NCBI RefSeq assembly: GCF_013694365.1
Contig: NZ_CP059275.1
Coordinates: forward strand, 186,001-250,000
Length of the DNA stretch: 64,000 nt
Origin: Limosilactobacillus reuteri
GTDB taxonomy: Bacteria; Bacillota; Bacilli; Lactobacillales; Lactobacillaceae
Direction of reading: 5' to 3'
A program made the translations under genes and the position numbers. The notes under the pieces were generated by a model. That model was not told where the DNA came from and did not search any database. It saw only the letters and a list, made by a program, of their open reading frames with translations. This document shows positions 34,413 to 43,304 of the stretch, in pieces (position 1 is the stretch's first letter; each line of letters opens with the position of its first letter).

Positions 34413-35516
34413 ATGATGGAACAAGAGGGGTTCTATGATAGTGATACTAACGAAAACTATCGTGGACTTATTAAACGTTTTCAAAAAGATTCTGGCCGTT
34501 TAAAAGATGCAACTACTCATGCGGACTTGATTGCTGATAATAAGTTGCAAAGTATTCAGAATGCAATTGGTCAATTGAATAGTAAGAAGTTGGAAACACA
34601 AGAGCAGGGTCGGGTAATTCGGCGATTAGTTCGTCAAACTAATAAAGATCTGTTGTTCATTAATGAAATTAAGTCGGCGTTAGAAAAGACCGATTTTGTT
34701 TTAGCAGAAAATCCAGTAATTCTTCCTGATGCTGGGCAGGATACAAATAGCTCAATGATCGTTTGTTTATCCGACATTCATTATGGTGCATATGTTGATA
34801 TGCCAGAAAACTATTATGATACACAAGTGGTTGAAGGTTTATTAATTAAATATGCTGATAAAGTCATTAAACTTATCGAAGAAAATAAAGTCTATAGCGT
34901 TGATATTGTTAATCTTGGGGACATTGTAGAACATGCTTACATGCGTAACCAGAACCTATACGACTCAGAAGAAACTTTATCTGAACAAATCGTTCATGTA
35001 ACAAAATTAATTATTGATTTTATCCAACGAATTCGACAACATGTAGAGCTAATTACTTATCGCGGAATTGCTGGGAACCATGATCGTATGCAAGGTGACA
35101 AGAATTCTAACTTGAATTCTGATCATGCAGTAAATATTAGCAATCAGATTATTAAGATGTGGATTGAATTATCAGGATCAGACGTAGAATTTATTGATAC
35201 AGATAGCTATTTTACAGACATTAATGTACAAGGCTGGAATTTTGCGTTTGTACATGGTGATAGAAACAGTTTGAATAAGAAGACTACATTAGCTGAATTG
35301 GGAGAACAATATGATCGTCATTATGATGCAGTTCTTGGAGGACATTTACATCGTTTCTCAATATTAGAAGTGGGCGATAATCGTTTCCAAGCAACTTTTG
35401 GATCGATCAAAGGAATGGATGAATATAGCAAAAAAATAGGTGCGAAGTCCAGTCGTTCTCAAGGCGTAGTTTTAGTTAATCAAAATGAATTTGAAATTCG
35501 AAAGGTTAAACTCTAA
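34413..35516 (+). CDS. metallophosphoesterase (SbcD/Mre11-like nuclease fold)
   Basis: 367 aa. The calcineurin-like set is complete: SDIHYG at residues 120-125, NLGDIVEH near 168, AGNHDRM near 220-226, FVHGDRN near 285, and GGHLHRF at 309-315. The first 110 residues are helical. Such phage proteins are often DNA exonucleases, and the neighbouring Sak4-like ATPase and RecD2 suggest a recombination module. Phosphodiesterase on another substrate is possible. Confidence 0.85.
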   Translation: MMEQEGFYDSDTNENYRGLIKRFQKDSGRLKDATTHADLIADNKLQSIQNAIGQLNSKKLETQEQGRVIRRLVRQTNKDLLFINEIKSALEKTDFVLAENPVILPDAGQDTNSSMIVCLSDIHYGAYVDMPENYYDTQVVEGLLIKYADKVIKLIEENKVYSVDIVNLGDIVEHAYMRNQNLYDSEETLSEQIVHVTKLIIDFIQRIRQHVELITYRGIAGNHDRMQGDKNSNLNSDHAVNISNQIIKMWIELSGSDVEFIDTDSYFTDINVQGWNFAFVHGDRNSLNKKTTLAELGEQYDRHYDAVLGGHLHRFSILEVGDNRFQATFGSIKGMDEYSKKIGAKSSRSQGVVLVNQNEFEIRKVKL

Positions 35517-36512
35517 ATGGCGTTAGATTTGGATATGTTGCGAAAGCCTAATAGCCGAAAAAAGGGCTTAAAGATTTTAGTATATGGTCCGACAGGTGTC
35601 GGTAAAACAGTTTTCGGTCTTTCATTCCCAGAAATCATTGCAATGGATAGTGAAGACGGGTATGCGTGGTACGAAGGAACGGAACGAGCTAAGAATTTAT
35701 TAGGAATTGTTGATTCTCAATCCTTTGATGATTTAGCTAATTTGATTGATGAATTAGACGAAAATGTGGACGACTTCAAGACATTAATTATTGATTCAGA
35801 AACTAAGATTTACGAAAACATTCAAGAAGCTCTTCAAGAAGTTGAAGAGTCACGAGCAATTCGTAAAGGAAAAGATGTACTTGATGCTAATTTGTCTGTA
35901 CGTTCATGGGGAAAGATTAAGCAATTAGCAAGTCGCTTGCAGAACTTAAAACTTAAATTAGCAAGTCAAGGAATTAATATTGTGTCAATTGCTCAGGCTT
36001 CAGATGTAATGAAAGATGCAGGTAGCGGTGTCCGTGTTAAGACTGGCGAGAAGCCGGATATGGCAAAGAAGGCGCCATTCGATTACGACGTGGTTCTTCG
36101 ATTATTTACTCGTGACAATAAGTACTTTGGTGTAGTTGAAAAAGACCGTACTGATACCTATGCTCGGGGAACCGAAATCGAAAATCCTTCGTATGCCAAC
36201 TGGGCCAAACGCTTAGAAGCAGATGACAACAAGGGGAATGTTATTGTTAAAGACTTTAGTAAGGATAAGAAAAAGGCCAAGGTCGCATATGAAGAAAGTA
36301 TTACTTCTGAAATGCCGTTTGAAGATCAAGTAGCAGATTTCTTATCTTTGTTAGAAGGTCAAGATAAGAAGCAAGAATTTGCTACTAAAGTTAAAGAGAT
36401 GACTGGAAGCAAGACTTTAAGCGCATTAACTAAAGAACAACAAAATAAGGTTATTAAGTATATGAATGAACAAAAGGTGAAAATTTTAGACGAAACACCG
36501 GTAGCAGCTTAA
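35517..36512 (+). CDS. RecA-like ATPase, Sak4-type phage recombination protein
   Basis: 331 aa. Walker A GPTGVGKT at residues 24-31; FPEIIAMDSEDGYAWYEG follows as the next strand; KTLIIDSETKIYENI is the Walker B region. The sequence fits the short RecA-core ATPases (Sak4, AAA_24) found beside phage single-strand-binding and exonuclease genes. A C-terminal helical tail (about 265-325) includes an ERF-like LLEGQDKKQEF. Proposed role: single-strand annealing or strand exchange. Confidence 0.82.
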   Translation: MALDLDMLRKPNSRKKGLKILVYGPTGVGKTVFGLSFPEIIAMDSEDGYAWYEGTERAKNLLGIVDSQSFDDLANLIDELDENVDDFKTLIIDSETKIYENIQEALQEVEESRAIRKGKDVLDANLSVRSWGKIKQLASRLQNLKLKLASQGINIVSIAQASDVMKDAGSGVRVKTGEKPDMAKKAPFDYDVVLRLFTRDNKYFGVVEKDRTDTYARGTEIENPSYANWAKRLEADDNKGNVIVKDFSKDKKKAKVAYEESITSEMPFEDQVADFLSLLEGQDKKQEFATKVKEMTGSKTLSALTKEQQNKVIKYMNEQKVKILDETPVAA

Positions 36513-37661
36513 ATGCCAAAGGCTAAGTTAGAAAAAGAATTAAAGCCGGGAATTGCCCGTTTTATTGCTCGAGGACGAGCTTCTATTTCAAGCGACACAT
36601 TCCCTGCACAAACTACTGAATCTAAGTCAGGTTGGGTATATAAACGAGTAGGCTTCCCAGTTAAGATTGGTGATAGTAATTCTATTTATGTACAAATGAT
36701 GGGTGGCTACTCAAAGCGTAAGCCGGTTGTCCATGTGTTTAACAAGGATACTAATCAACATATGGAGCTTGATTGGGATTTACGTGATAACGAAGATGCT
36801 CTTAAAAATGTTGCCGAATTCTCATTCATCAATGTTGCTCTTGAACGCGACGAAAAAGGAAAGTTAATCCGAAAACGTTTCTTATCTGAACTAGATGCTA
36901 TTAATTACATGAACGAACACTTACATGACGGCCAAGAAATTTACGTTAGTGGTAACGTTGAATACCAACGTTACGATGGAAAGATTAGTCGTAGTTTCAA
37001 TGTCACAAATATTGGCCTGTACGACGGTAAGGATAATGAGGAAGTAGAAGAAAAGGCGGAAATGCGTCAAACCTACTTGCTAGAAAGTACGGCGTTGCCA
37101 AGAGATTGGGAAAAGACATTAAAAGAAAGAAACGAGATTGTTGTTAATGCCTTTGTCCCACAATACGTTGGTAAGGAAAATGGCAAGGAAATTAAAAAGA
37201 CGCTTGCTTTCCCACAACAATTTACTATTCAAACTACAGAAGACAAAGTAGATATGATGACCAAAGCTATCGAAACGCTTTTTAAAGTCAAAAAAGGCGT
37301 AGTTCGTGAAATTGGTCTCAAGAATAATATTGTTCACGGTTATGAAAAGAGTACGGGTAAGATTCAACGAAGTAAGCAGGTTATGGAATTGATTCAACTT
37401 GGTATTATGACCGAAGAACAAATTGAAAATGAAGAAACAATTGGTGACCGCAGTGTTGACAAGGTCATTTTCAAGATGCCATTAATGAACGTTGATGGTG
37501 AAAAGTCCGATTTCATGTTAGCAGACAAGTATTCGCCTGAAGCATTGATTGTCGTTGAAGATGATGAAGATATTGAAGAAAATACTAGCGTGTTCAACGA
37601 GGACGATAATAAAGATGAAGAAGGCAATGCAGACGCAATGTTTGGCGGTCTGTTTGAATAA
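36513..37661 (+). CDS. possible single-stranded-DNA-binding (OB-fold) phage protein (382 aa)
   Basis: The N-terminal half has a beta-rich pattern with INYMNEHLHDGQEIYVSGNVEYQ and RSFNVTNIGLYDG, like the OB-fold cores of phage single-strand-binding proteins. The C-terminus is strongly acidic (EDDEDIEENTSVFNEDDNK), as in SSB tails. It is next to the Sak4-like gene. The call is inference from fold pattern and context. The start is confirmed by the AAGGAGG site and 14-base copy at 38232-38261. Confidence 0.6.
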   Translation: MPKAKLEKELKPGIARFIARGRASISSDTFPAQTTESKSGWVYKRVGFPVKIGDSNSIYVQMMGGYSKRKPVVHVFNKDTNQHMELDWDLRDNEDALKNVAEFSFINVALERDEKGKLIRKRFLSELDAINYMNEHLHDGQEIYVSGNVEYQRYDGKISRSFNVTNIGLYDGKDNEEVEEKAEMRQTYLLESTALPRDWEKTLKERNEIVVNAFVPQYVGKENGKEIKKTLAFPQQFTIQTTEDKVDMMTKAIETLFKVKKGVVREIGLKNNIVHGYEKSTGKIQRSKQVMELIQLGIMTEEQIENEETIGDRSVDKVIFKMPLMNVDGEKSDFMLADKYSPEALIVVEDDEDIEENTSVFNEDDNKDEEGNADAMFGGLFE

Positions 37662-38261
37662 ATGAGTAATTTTACACACAAATACGACATAGAAGTTGGA
37701 TTAGATTTAACTAAAATTCTTACTCCAGAAGCTATTCCTGGTATTAAAGCCTATTTAGGTGTCGATAACGACAATGAACTTCTGAATGCTATCGCAGAAG
37801 ATAGGTACCAAAAGTTAGTCCAAGCATTACAAGAGGCTGGATTTGGAGTTATTCGCGCAGGATTCTCAAGAATTGAAGAGAAAGACCATGACGAACAAAA
37901 TGGTGCAAGCACGTCACCTTTAAATAAAGCTAAGGACCATAACGTTAGCAAAGAACAAAAAGGTGAGCAATTAAGTCTTGAAGAATTTAGTAATACACTG
38001 ATCTCCCTTTTAAAGGGCGAACAAAAAAGGATCTCTGATAGTGACGGAGAAATCATCAAGGTGGATATTGACGCAGATTATATTAGTATTGCTCCAAACT
38101 TTGATGTTATCCGTAAAGATGCTGGATTAAACAATGAAATAGAATTTAATTTTGAAGAGTTAAATGATGGGGTAATACTAATCTCATATACAGATCCTGA
38201 AAAACAACAATTACAATTTAAGAAAATTTCCAAGGAGGAATTAGTTAATGCCAAAGGCTAA
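37662..38261 (+). CDS. hypothetical protein (199 aa)
   Basis: An N-terminal helical domain (ILTPEAIPGIKAYLGVDND), a charged linker (KEQKGEQLSLEEF), and a beta-rich acidic C-terminal part. No recognised family. Its end carries the native ribosome binding site and start of the 36513 gene, placing it just upstream of the putative OB-fold protein. Confidence 0.6.
   Translation: MSNFTHKYDIEVGLDLTKILTPEAIPGIKAYLGVDNDNELLNAIAEDRYQKLVQALQEAGFGVIRAGFSRIEEKDHDEQNGASTSPLNKAKDHNVSKEQKGEQLSLEEFSNTLISLLKGEQKRISDSDGEIIKVDIDADYISIAPNFDVIRKDAGLNNEIEFNFEELNDGVILISYTDPEKQQLQFKKISKEELVNAKG
38232..38261 (+). promoter_or_regulatory. ribosome binding site and native start of the 36513 gene (displaced copy)
   Basis: AAGGAGG at 38232-38238, 9 bases before ATG at 38248. 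Bases 38248-38261 are identical to 36513-36526. The 37662 gene is therefore natively upstream of and overlapping the 36513 gene by 14 bases. Confidence 0.9.
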
Positions 38262-38837
38262 ATGGGTTCTAGTGGTGGTGCCGGTAAAGACACAGTAGCA
38301 AATTATATCAAAGATAATTTATTCAACGGCCGTGCTGTTAAACACGCATTAGGGGAACCTATTCATGAATTAGCTGAACAATTTGCTGGGGATAAGGTAC
38401 AGCGTCATCATTTGCAGGATCTAGGAGAAAGTATCAGAAGTATTTTTGGTCATGAAGCGTGGATTAATCTACTTGACGAAAAATATGGCGGTATTGACGT
38501 ACCATTAATAATTCCAGATATTCGTAAATTATTAGAATATTCACACTACTGTATCGAAAAAGAGTTTAAGCCGTTATATGTGTATACTGACCCAGAAATT
38601 GCAAAAAAGAGACTAAAAGATCGAGATGGTGGTTATAACGAGGAAGATTTAGGTAAGAATATCGAACGACAAATGGATTTCTTACAGGACTATGGTCGTA
38701 AACAATTCCCTGAGCGCTTCGTTACACAGTTAAATGCACCATATCCATTCGGCGAAATTTATGTTATTGATAACTCGGGTTCACTCCAAGATACATATCG
38801 ACAATTAAATGAATGGTGGGAATTGATTCATGAGTAA
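38262..38837 (+). CDS. deoxynucleoside monophosphate kinase (T4-gp1-like)
   Basis: 191 aa. The P-loop SSGGAGKDT is at residues 3-11, so the first beta strand that normally precedes it is absent and the start may be misplaced downstream. IPDIRKLLEYSHY and VYTDPEIAKKRLKDRDG (nucleotide-binding and LID parts) fit phage dNMP kinases, which convert dNMPs to dNDPs. It completes a salvage set with the kinases at 8708 and 24713. Confidence 0.78.
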   Translation: MGSSGGAGKDTVANYIKDNLFNGRAVKHALGEPIHELAEQFAGDKVQRHHLQDLGESIRSIFGHEAWINLLDEKYGGIDVPLIIPDIRKLLEYSHYCIEKEFKPLYVYTDPEIAKKRLKDRDGGYNEEDLGKNIERQMDFLQDYGRKQFPERFVTQLNAPYPFGEIYVIDNSGSLQDTYRQLNEWWELIHE

Positions 38838-40106
38838 ATGGAAACTAAGATACTTTTAGATAGAATCGGTAATCTTAATAGGATAATTAATGATCTAGGG
38901 GAGAGAGATCAGAAAGAAATTAGTAAATTATTATTGTCGGTGGATTATAATTCAGAACAAATTGAAATTATATTTCACGTGTTTTTTAATAACTTCATGA
39001 ATGATGAGTTAAATAAATGCCTTCAACTCCGAACATATCGAATTGAAAAATATAGGTCTTTTAATCCTAAATATGAGATTGGGAATAACATAAAACAATT
39101 AGCATGGTATTACTATGCAGAACGGCACAACGAAGTAAGTGCAGCAAGTGCTAATGCTGCGTTGACCGATGTGGAAATAATCGAAAAAAAGTATAAGATT
39201 CCATTTTGGGAATTCAATAAAGTTCAGATAAAAGAGTTTCGTGAATATTTGCTTGAAGAGAAGAAACTTAATAAAAGGACGGTTGATAATAAATTAGGAT
39301 ATTGTCGTACCTTAGTGCGATCAATTAACGATTTGTTATCAAAATACAATGACAAGAAGATAGCGATTGAAGACAATTGGGCTTTACACTCAAATAAATG
39401 GAAACCTAGAAAAGTACAACTGATTACGTATGATGAACTTATGGACAATTTTATGCCAAAATCGCCAAGTCCAGAAAACTTAATTGCTCTACTTCTTTTT
39501 AAAGGTGTATATCTTGCCAGAGAAACGGAAAATAGCGAAATCGCTCGCATTAAGCTAAAGGACTTTAACGGAAATGAATTAACTGTCCATGGTAAATATG
39601 GTGATAGAATTGTTAAGTTTACTCCAAAAGAAATGGAGTGGATAAATTTAGGGATAAAAGAAGTCAAGGTGAAGAATGCAGGAGGGGCTAGTCCTCAAAC
39701 TGACAAATATTTTATACCTGTAACACAAGATTCTTATCTTTTTCGTAAATTAAAATTTATAAGCAATGAAGAAACTCCACTGGGACATTGGACTCTTAAC
39801 AAGAGGCTTAATGAAGCATGGAAAATGGTATATGGCAAGGATTCAAAGATTAGTGCCAATAAATTAAGAACATCTGGAATACTTGACCTAGTTAATCGTA
39901 GGCTTATAGCTAAATACGGTACTCTACGACCAGAACATCAATCTGATGTAGTGATCGAGATTATAAAAGTATTTGGTGAGGTTGGCGACTATTCAGAAAA
40001 CGAGATTAAAGAGGCTATCTCTTCACAGAAGTCAGCAAATTCAATTTGGCATCGTGGGCTTATGTACTATCACGACAGAGAAAACTTAATGAAAGTAAAG
40101 CAGTAG
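38838..40106 (+). CDS. tyrosine-recombinase-fold protein, catalytic residues apparently degenerate (422 aa)
   Basis: Residues about 115-165 match a SAM-like core-binding domain (VQIKEFREYLLEEKKLNKRTVDNKLGY). The C-terminal part keeps an integrase-like layout: LLLFKGVYLARETENSEIARIKLKDF, GDRIVKFTPK, and ANKLRTSGILD where a recombinase would have HxLR. The His is replaced by Asn and no LGH...Y ending is seen. It precedes an apparently intact recombinase at 40107. A DNA-binding regulator derived from a recombinase, like the SPbeta MrpR repressor, is one reading. Confidence 0.6.
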   Translation: METKILLDRIGNLNRIINDLGERDQKEISKLLLSVDYNSEQIEIIFHVFFNNFMNDELNKCLQLRTYRIEKYRSFNPKYEIGNNIKQLAWYYYAERHNEVSAASANAALTDVEIIEKKYKIPFWEFNKVQIKEFREYLLEEKKLNKRTVDNKLGYCRTLVRSINDLLSKYNDKKIAIEDNWALHSNKWKPRKVQLITYDELMDNFMPKSPSPENLIALLLFKGVYLARETENSEIARIKLKDFNGNELTVHGKYGDRIVKFTPKEMEWINLGIKEVKVKNAGGASPQTDKYFIPVTQDSYLFRKLKFISNEETPLGHWTLNKRLNEAWKMVYGKDSKISANKLRTSGILDLVNRRLIAKYGTLRPEHQSDVVIEIIKVFGEVGDYSENEIKEAISSQKSANSIWHRGLMYYHDRENLMKVKQ

Positions 40107-41147
40107 ATGAGTGAAGAAATGATAAATGTATATCAAACGTGGATTAATTCGTTGGCATCAACAAATACAATTAATAAGTACACAAGCTCCGTAACATTGT
40201 TTAGTAATATGGTATTTAAGAAAAAACCAACAGAAATTTCCGAATTTGATTTAGTTCATTTGCGATACAGTGACGTATTGAATAAATTTGTTACGCCACT
40301 TAAGGAGAATGATATTAAAGGCTCAACCATTAAAGGACATTTAATTGCGGTTAGATCTTTAATGAAGATGATTAAAAAAGAAGGTATTTATGATAAAGCC
40401 AATATTGACGATTTAAATAATTATGTGTTAACGAACAAAACGTTAAAAACTAATGACGTAAAGCATCATGAAGCAATTTCATTAGAAGAGTTAGATCAGT
40501 TTAAGGATTTTTTAACTAAAAGAAAATATCGTGACGACCAAGATGGCATGATGGGTAAAAAATATGCTGAGTTAGTGGACTTTATGTTCAAAACTGGTAT
40601 TCGTGTCACAGCTACGTTTTCAATCAAATGGATAGATTTTCAATTTATCGTTGCACATGACGGTACTCGTTTTGCTCGTTTAGACGTAATTGATAAGGGG
40701 CATAAGTTAAATACTAAATACCTTACATTAAGCTACTATCAAGATTTACATAATTTGCTTTTTACGGGTAGTGACGAAGAATTTGTTTTTGGCGAATTAT
40801 CACATGAGTCGTTAAAAAATGCTTTTCGTGATTTCAGTAAGAAGATTAATCATAATCTATCTCCTCACTCGTTACGTGCAGGCGCGGCCACGACACTTTA
40901 TTACCAAACAAAGGATATTATGTTGGTAAAAGATTTTCTTGATCATGAAAGCGTAGCAAATACAGAAAAATATATTCATAATCAAACAGATCCCACTATG
41001 ACAGGTACGGCAATGCTTACCGCAGATTATGATTACTCAGAAATTGATAACCTCTCTAAAGAACAATTACTAATGTTAATTCATTCACGTCCCGAAATTG
41101 AAAATGTAGTATATCGTGCCGGAAAAGATCATAAAGTGCTAAAATAA
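40107..41147 (+). CDS. tyrosine recombinase/integrase
   Basis: 346 aa. SAM-like N-terminal domain (TWINSLASTNTINKYTSS). Catalytic residues: Arg166 in KTGIRVTATFSIKW, His254-x2-Arg257 in HSLRAGAATT, a second His in FLDHESVANTEKYIH, and Tyr about 288. It could carry out integration or dimer resolution. It directly follows the degenerate relative at 38838. Confidence 0.85.
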   Translation: MSEEMINVYQTWINSLASTNTINKYTSSVTLFSNMVFKKKPTEISEFDLVHLRYSDVLNKFVTPLKENDIKGSTIKGHLIAVRSLMKMIKKEGIYDKANIDDLNNYVLTNKTLKTNDVKHHEAISLEELDQFKDFLTKRKYRDDQDGMMGKKYAELVDFMFKTGIRVTATFSIKWIDFQFIVAHDGTRFARLDVIDKGHKLNTKYLTLSYYQDLHNLLFTGSDEEFVFGELSHESLKNAFRDFSKKINHNLSPHSLRAGAATTLYYQTKDIMLVKDFLDHESVANTEKYIHNQTDPTMTGTAMLTADYDYSEIDNLSKEQLLMLIHSRPEIENVVYRAGKDHKVLK

Positions 41148-41675
41148 ATGAAAAAATATTTTAGAATTCTAATTGCTGTTTTTGTGGGAATTGGCGTTAT
41201 ATCTATTTCTGGTAATGTACATGCTATGACAAATAAGGATTTGGCGGGGAAGATATACTTGCGAAGTAGTCCTAAATCAGAAAATCGACGTATTGTCATT
41301 CTGTTTAACGGAAAAGGAACTGGTTATCGTCAATTTGTCGCCGAAGTAGATGAGAATAACAATATAGACGAGTCAAAACTAACCTCTAATGAAAAGAAAG
41401 ATTACAACAATATGCTATCTAGCAAAAATGGCTATAATAAAAAGCAAAGTGACGACAGTGACTTTTATCCAGTAAAAGAAGGATGGATGAAAATAAAACA
41501 TACGAAATCTGGAGATAAAATAAAACTTGATGGTCAGAATGGGCCTAAGTGGTGCAAAATCAATGGTGATGATCCGAATAATTTTACAGTAGATTATGTA
41601 ATCGACAAGGATAGAAATATAGTTGAGACTTACACGTATCAACTGTCACCACAACAATATAAATTTCAATGGTAA
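41148..41675 (+). CDS. secreted protein (175 aa)
   Basis: A clear signal peptide (KKYFRILIAVFVGIGVISISG, cleavage after VHA near residue 26). The mature part is basic with many Lys, Asn and Gly and no recognised domain. It may be a surface or secreted accessory protein. Confidence 0.7.
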   Translation: MKKYFRILIAVFVGIGVISISGNVHAMTNKDLAGKIYLRSSPKSENRRIVILFNGKGTGYRQFVAEVDENNNIDESKLTSNEKKDYNNMLSSKNGYNKKQSDDSDFYPVKEGWMKIKHTKSGDKIKLDGQNGPKWCKINGDDPNNFTVDYVIDKDRNIVETYTYQLSPQQYKFQW

Positions 41676-42335
41676 ATGGAGACTTTAGCAACATTATTAG
41701 AATTGGTATTTTTAGTATCGTTTATTGTAGCGATTGTTTACGGTATTAAATGGTTCAAAAATAGGAATGATAAAGAGAATGACTTATTTAAGAAAAACAA
41801 GAAACGTTTTTGGATTAGTATTGCTGTAGTTGTGATTTCCTTTATCCTTGGAGGAATGGCTCAGAGTAGCGCTGATGACGCCCAAGAACAGGAAGCTACA
41901 GCACAACAAGAAAAGAAAGATAAATCAAACTATGAGGATGATAAAGAAGAATTCGCCAACGAATACTTTGCACTTGGTCATAAGGTAGAAACGCTCTCTT
42001 CAAAAGAAGGAGAAGAATGGAATGACGCTATAGAAAATTCCGACGAAGATTTTGATGTAGATTCTGCTATTGATACTATTCAAAATAATCATACTGATGA
42101 GATTGATGATGTTGATAGTAAACTTAGCGATCTTCATGACTTAGACCAGAAGATTCAGAAAAATGATTCGGTCGACGATTCAGATAAAGAGAAATTTCAT
42201 AATGCATATTTAGACGTAAAACATTTTGCCAACCATGCTACTAATATTAGTGGAAGCTACAATGATTTTATGGACGAACATAATGATTTAGATCGAAAGG
42301 TAGCTGACCATATAGAAGAACTTCAAGACCTTTAA
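41676..42335 (+). CDS. membrane protein with acidic helical extracytoplasmic region (219 aa)
   Basis: Two membrane segments (about residues 3-25 and 42-62). The rest is a long acidic helical tail, with many Glu, Asp, Lys and Gln, and possible coiled coils at 70-110 and 180-215. It pairs with the secreted protein before it. No family recognised. Confidence 0.65.
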   Translation: METLATLLELVFLVSFIVAIVYGIKWFKNRNDKENDLFKKNKKRFWISIAVVVISFILGGMAQSSADDAQEQEATAQQEKKDKSNYEDDKEEFANEYFALGHKVETLSSKEGEEWNDAIENSDEDFDVDSAIDTIQNNHTDEIDDVDSKLSDLHDLDQKIQKNDSVDDSDKEKFHNAYLDVKHFANHATNISGSYNDFMDEHNDLDRKVADHIEELQDL

Positions 42336-42683
42336 ATGAGTAAAGTACAGTATAAACAGGGAGATATTATCTATTTAGACTTTAGTCCGGCTATAGATAC
42401 TGAGATGGAAGGTATTCATCCAGCGGTAATTATTTCTAACGATCGATATAATCGCAATACAAATTATCTTATGGTAGCACCAATCACTTCTGGTGGGACT
42501 TATTTTAATGGTTACGTTAATTTACAGGGATATGCAAACATATATGGTCGAGTAAATGCAACACAAATACATTGTTATTCTCGTGAAAGAGTGCGTTCTT
42601 TACCAATGGATAAATTGCGATTGGAGGATTTTAATAAGGTTAAACGACAAATTAGTCGAGTTATTAATGATTTTTGTATATAG
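42336..42683 (+). CDS. mazF: MazF/PemK-family toxin
   Basis: 115 aa. The MazF signature is present: QGDIIYLDFSPAIDTEMEG, HPAVIISNDRYNRNTNYLMVAPIT (the RPxxVIS.D...N.....P.T block), GRVNATQIHCYS, and KLRLEDFNKVKRQISRVI. These toxins cut RNA. No MazE-like antitoxin is adjacent; the only AbrB/MazE-type protein is at 43980, about 1.3 kb away in the listing and beside a Doc toxin. Confidence 0.88.
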   Translation: MSKVQYKQGDIIYLDFSPAIDTEMEGIHPAVIISNDRYNRNTNYLMVAPITSGGTYFNGYVNLQGYANIYGRVNATQIHCYSRERVRSLPMDKLRLEDFNKVKRQISRVINDFCI

Positions 42684-42827
42684 ATGACGCATTTAATTAT
42701 TATCGGAGTTTGTTTCTTAATAGCAATTTGTATTGATTGGTGGGAAGGAAATTTTCCTCCAAAAATTGAAAAGAAAAATAAAATCAACCAAAAAGGGGGT
42801 CGTCATTCTAGGCGATCCTCTTTTTAG
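42684..42827 (+). CDS. small membrane protein (47 aa), possibly chance ORF
   Basis: One hydrophobic segment (about residues 2-18) and a basic tail. The last 10 codons lie inside a perfect terminator hairpin, so either the gene ends within a terminator or the ORF is a chance reading over a regulatory region. Confidence 0.45.
   Translation: MTHLIIIGVCFLIAICIDWWEGNFPPKIEKKNKINQKGGRHSRRSSF
42792..42827 (+). terminator. rho-independent terminator
   Basis: AAAGGGGGTCG (42792-42802) pairs with CGATCCTCTTT (42813-42823) over 11 positions, including two G-U pairs, around a 10-base loop, and is followed by T residues. This is a classic intrinsic terminator. It survived only because an annotated ORF runs through it. 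Confidence 0.85.
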
Positions 42828-43193
42828 ATGTGGAAACATAGAACATTAATTAATGATGCAGTAGAGATTTTTAGTAACCTATGTGGCTATATGGGCGTAA
42901 CTGGGAAAATTTTGAATAGTAACGTTGGAAAGAGTTTTCTTTGCGTTATTGCTCCCGAAGGTGGAATTCGTTCTTACGAATTAAATGATGATTGGTTAGA
43001 GAACATTGCTGCTGGCTGGGATAAAGGTAATATACGCGTGGAAATTACAAAAGATATTATTTCAAAATTATCATTTGGTGGGCTTGATAGTACTCCATAT
43101 TCCGATTTAAGCATTAATGATCGAGATTATTTTGATAATTTTAGTATTAAATTAGCTGATCTAACCGTTTCGAGAGCATATATGAAATTATAG
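42828..43193 (+). CDS. hypothetical protein (121 aa)
   Basis: A mixed fold with VGKSFLCVIAPEGGIRSYEL in the middle and DYFDNFSIKLADLTVSRAYM at the end. No recognised family. Lies beside the terminator and the toxin genes. Confidence 0.6.
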   Translation: MWKHRTLINDAVEIFSNLCGYMGVTGKILNSNVGKSFLCVIAPEGGIRSYELNDDWLENIAAGWDKGNIRVEITKDIISKLSFGGLDSTPYSDLSINDRDYFDNFSIKLADLTVSRAYMKL

Positions 43194-43304
43194 ATGAATT
43201 TGATTAATCGTATTGGTGAGGAACTAGGATTTGCGTTTAATTTTGTGAAGGTTGGATTGTTATTAGCTTGCTTTTTGGTAGCAATTGCAGATTTATTTAT
43301 GTAG
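43194..43304 (+). CDS. very small membrane protein (36 aa)
   Basis: MNLINRIGEELGFAFNFVKV followed by a hydrophobic segment (about residues 18-35). Too small to classify; possibly a single-span peptide. Confidence 0.45.
   Translation: MNLINRIGEELGFAFNFVKVGLLLACFLVAIADLFM

Noticed and set aside
38232..38300. Read-through of the 37662 gene into the dNMP kinase as MPKAKWVLVVV
   Set aside because: This frame arises only where the two genes are joined; the ATGCCAAAGGC part belongs to the 36513 gene.
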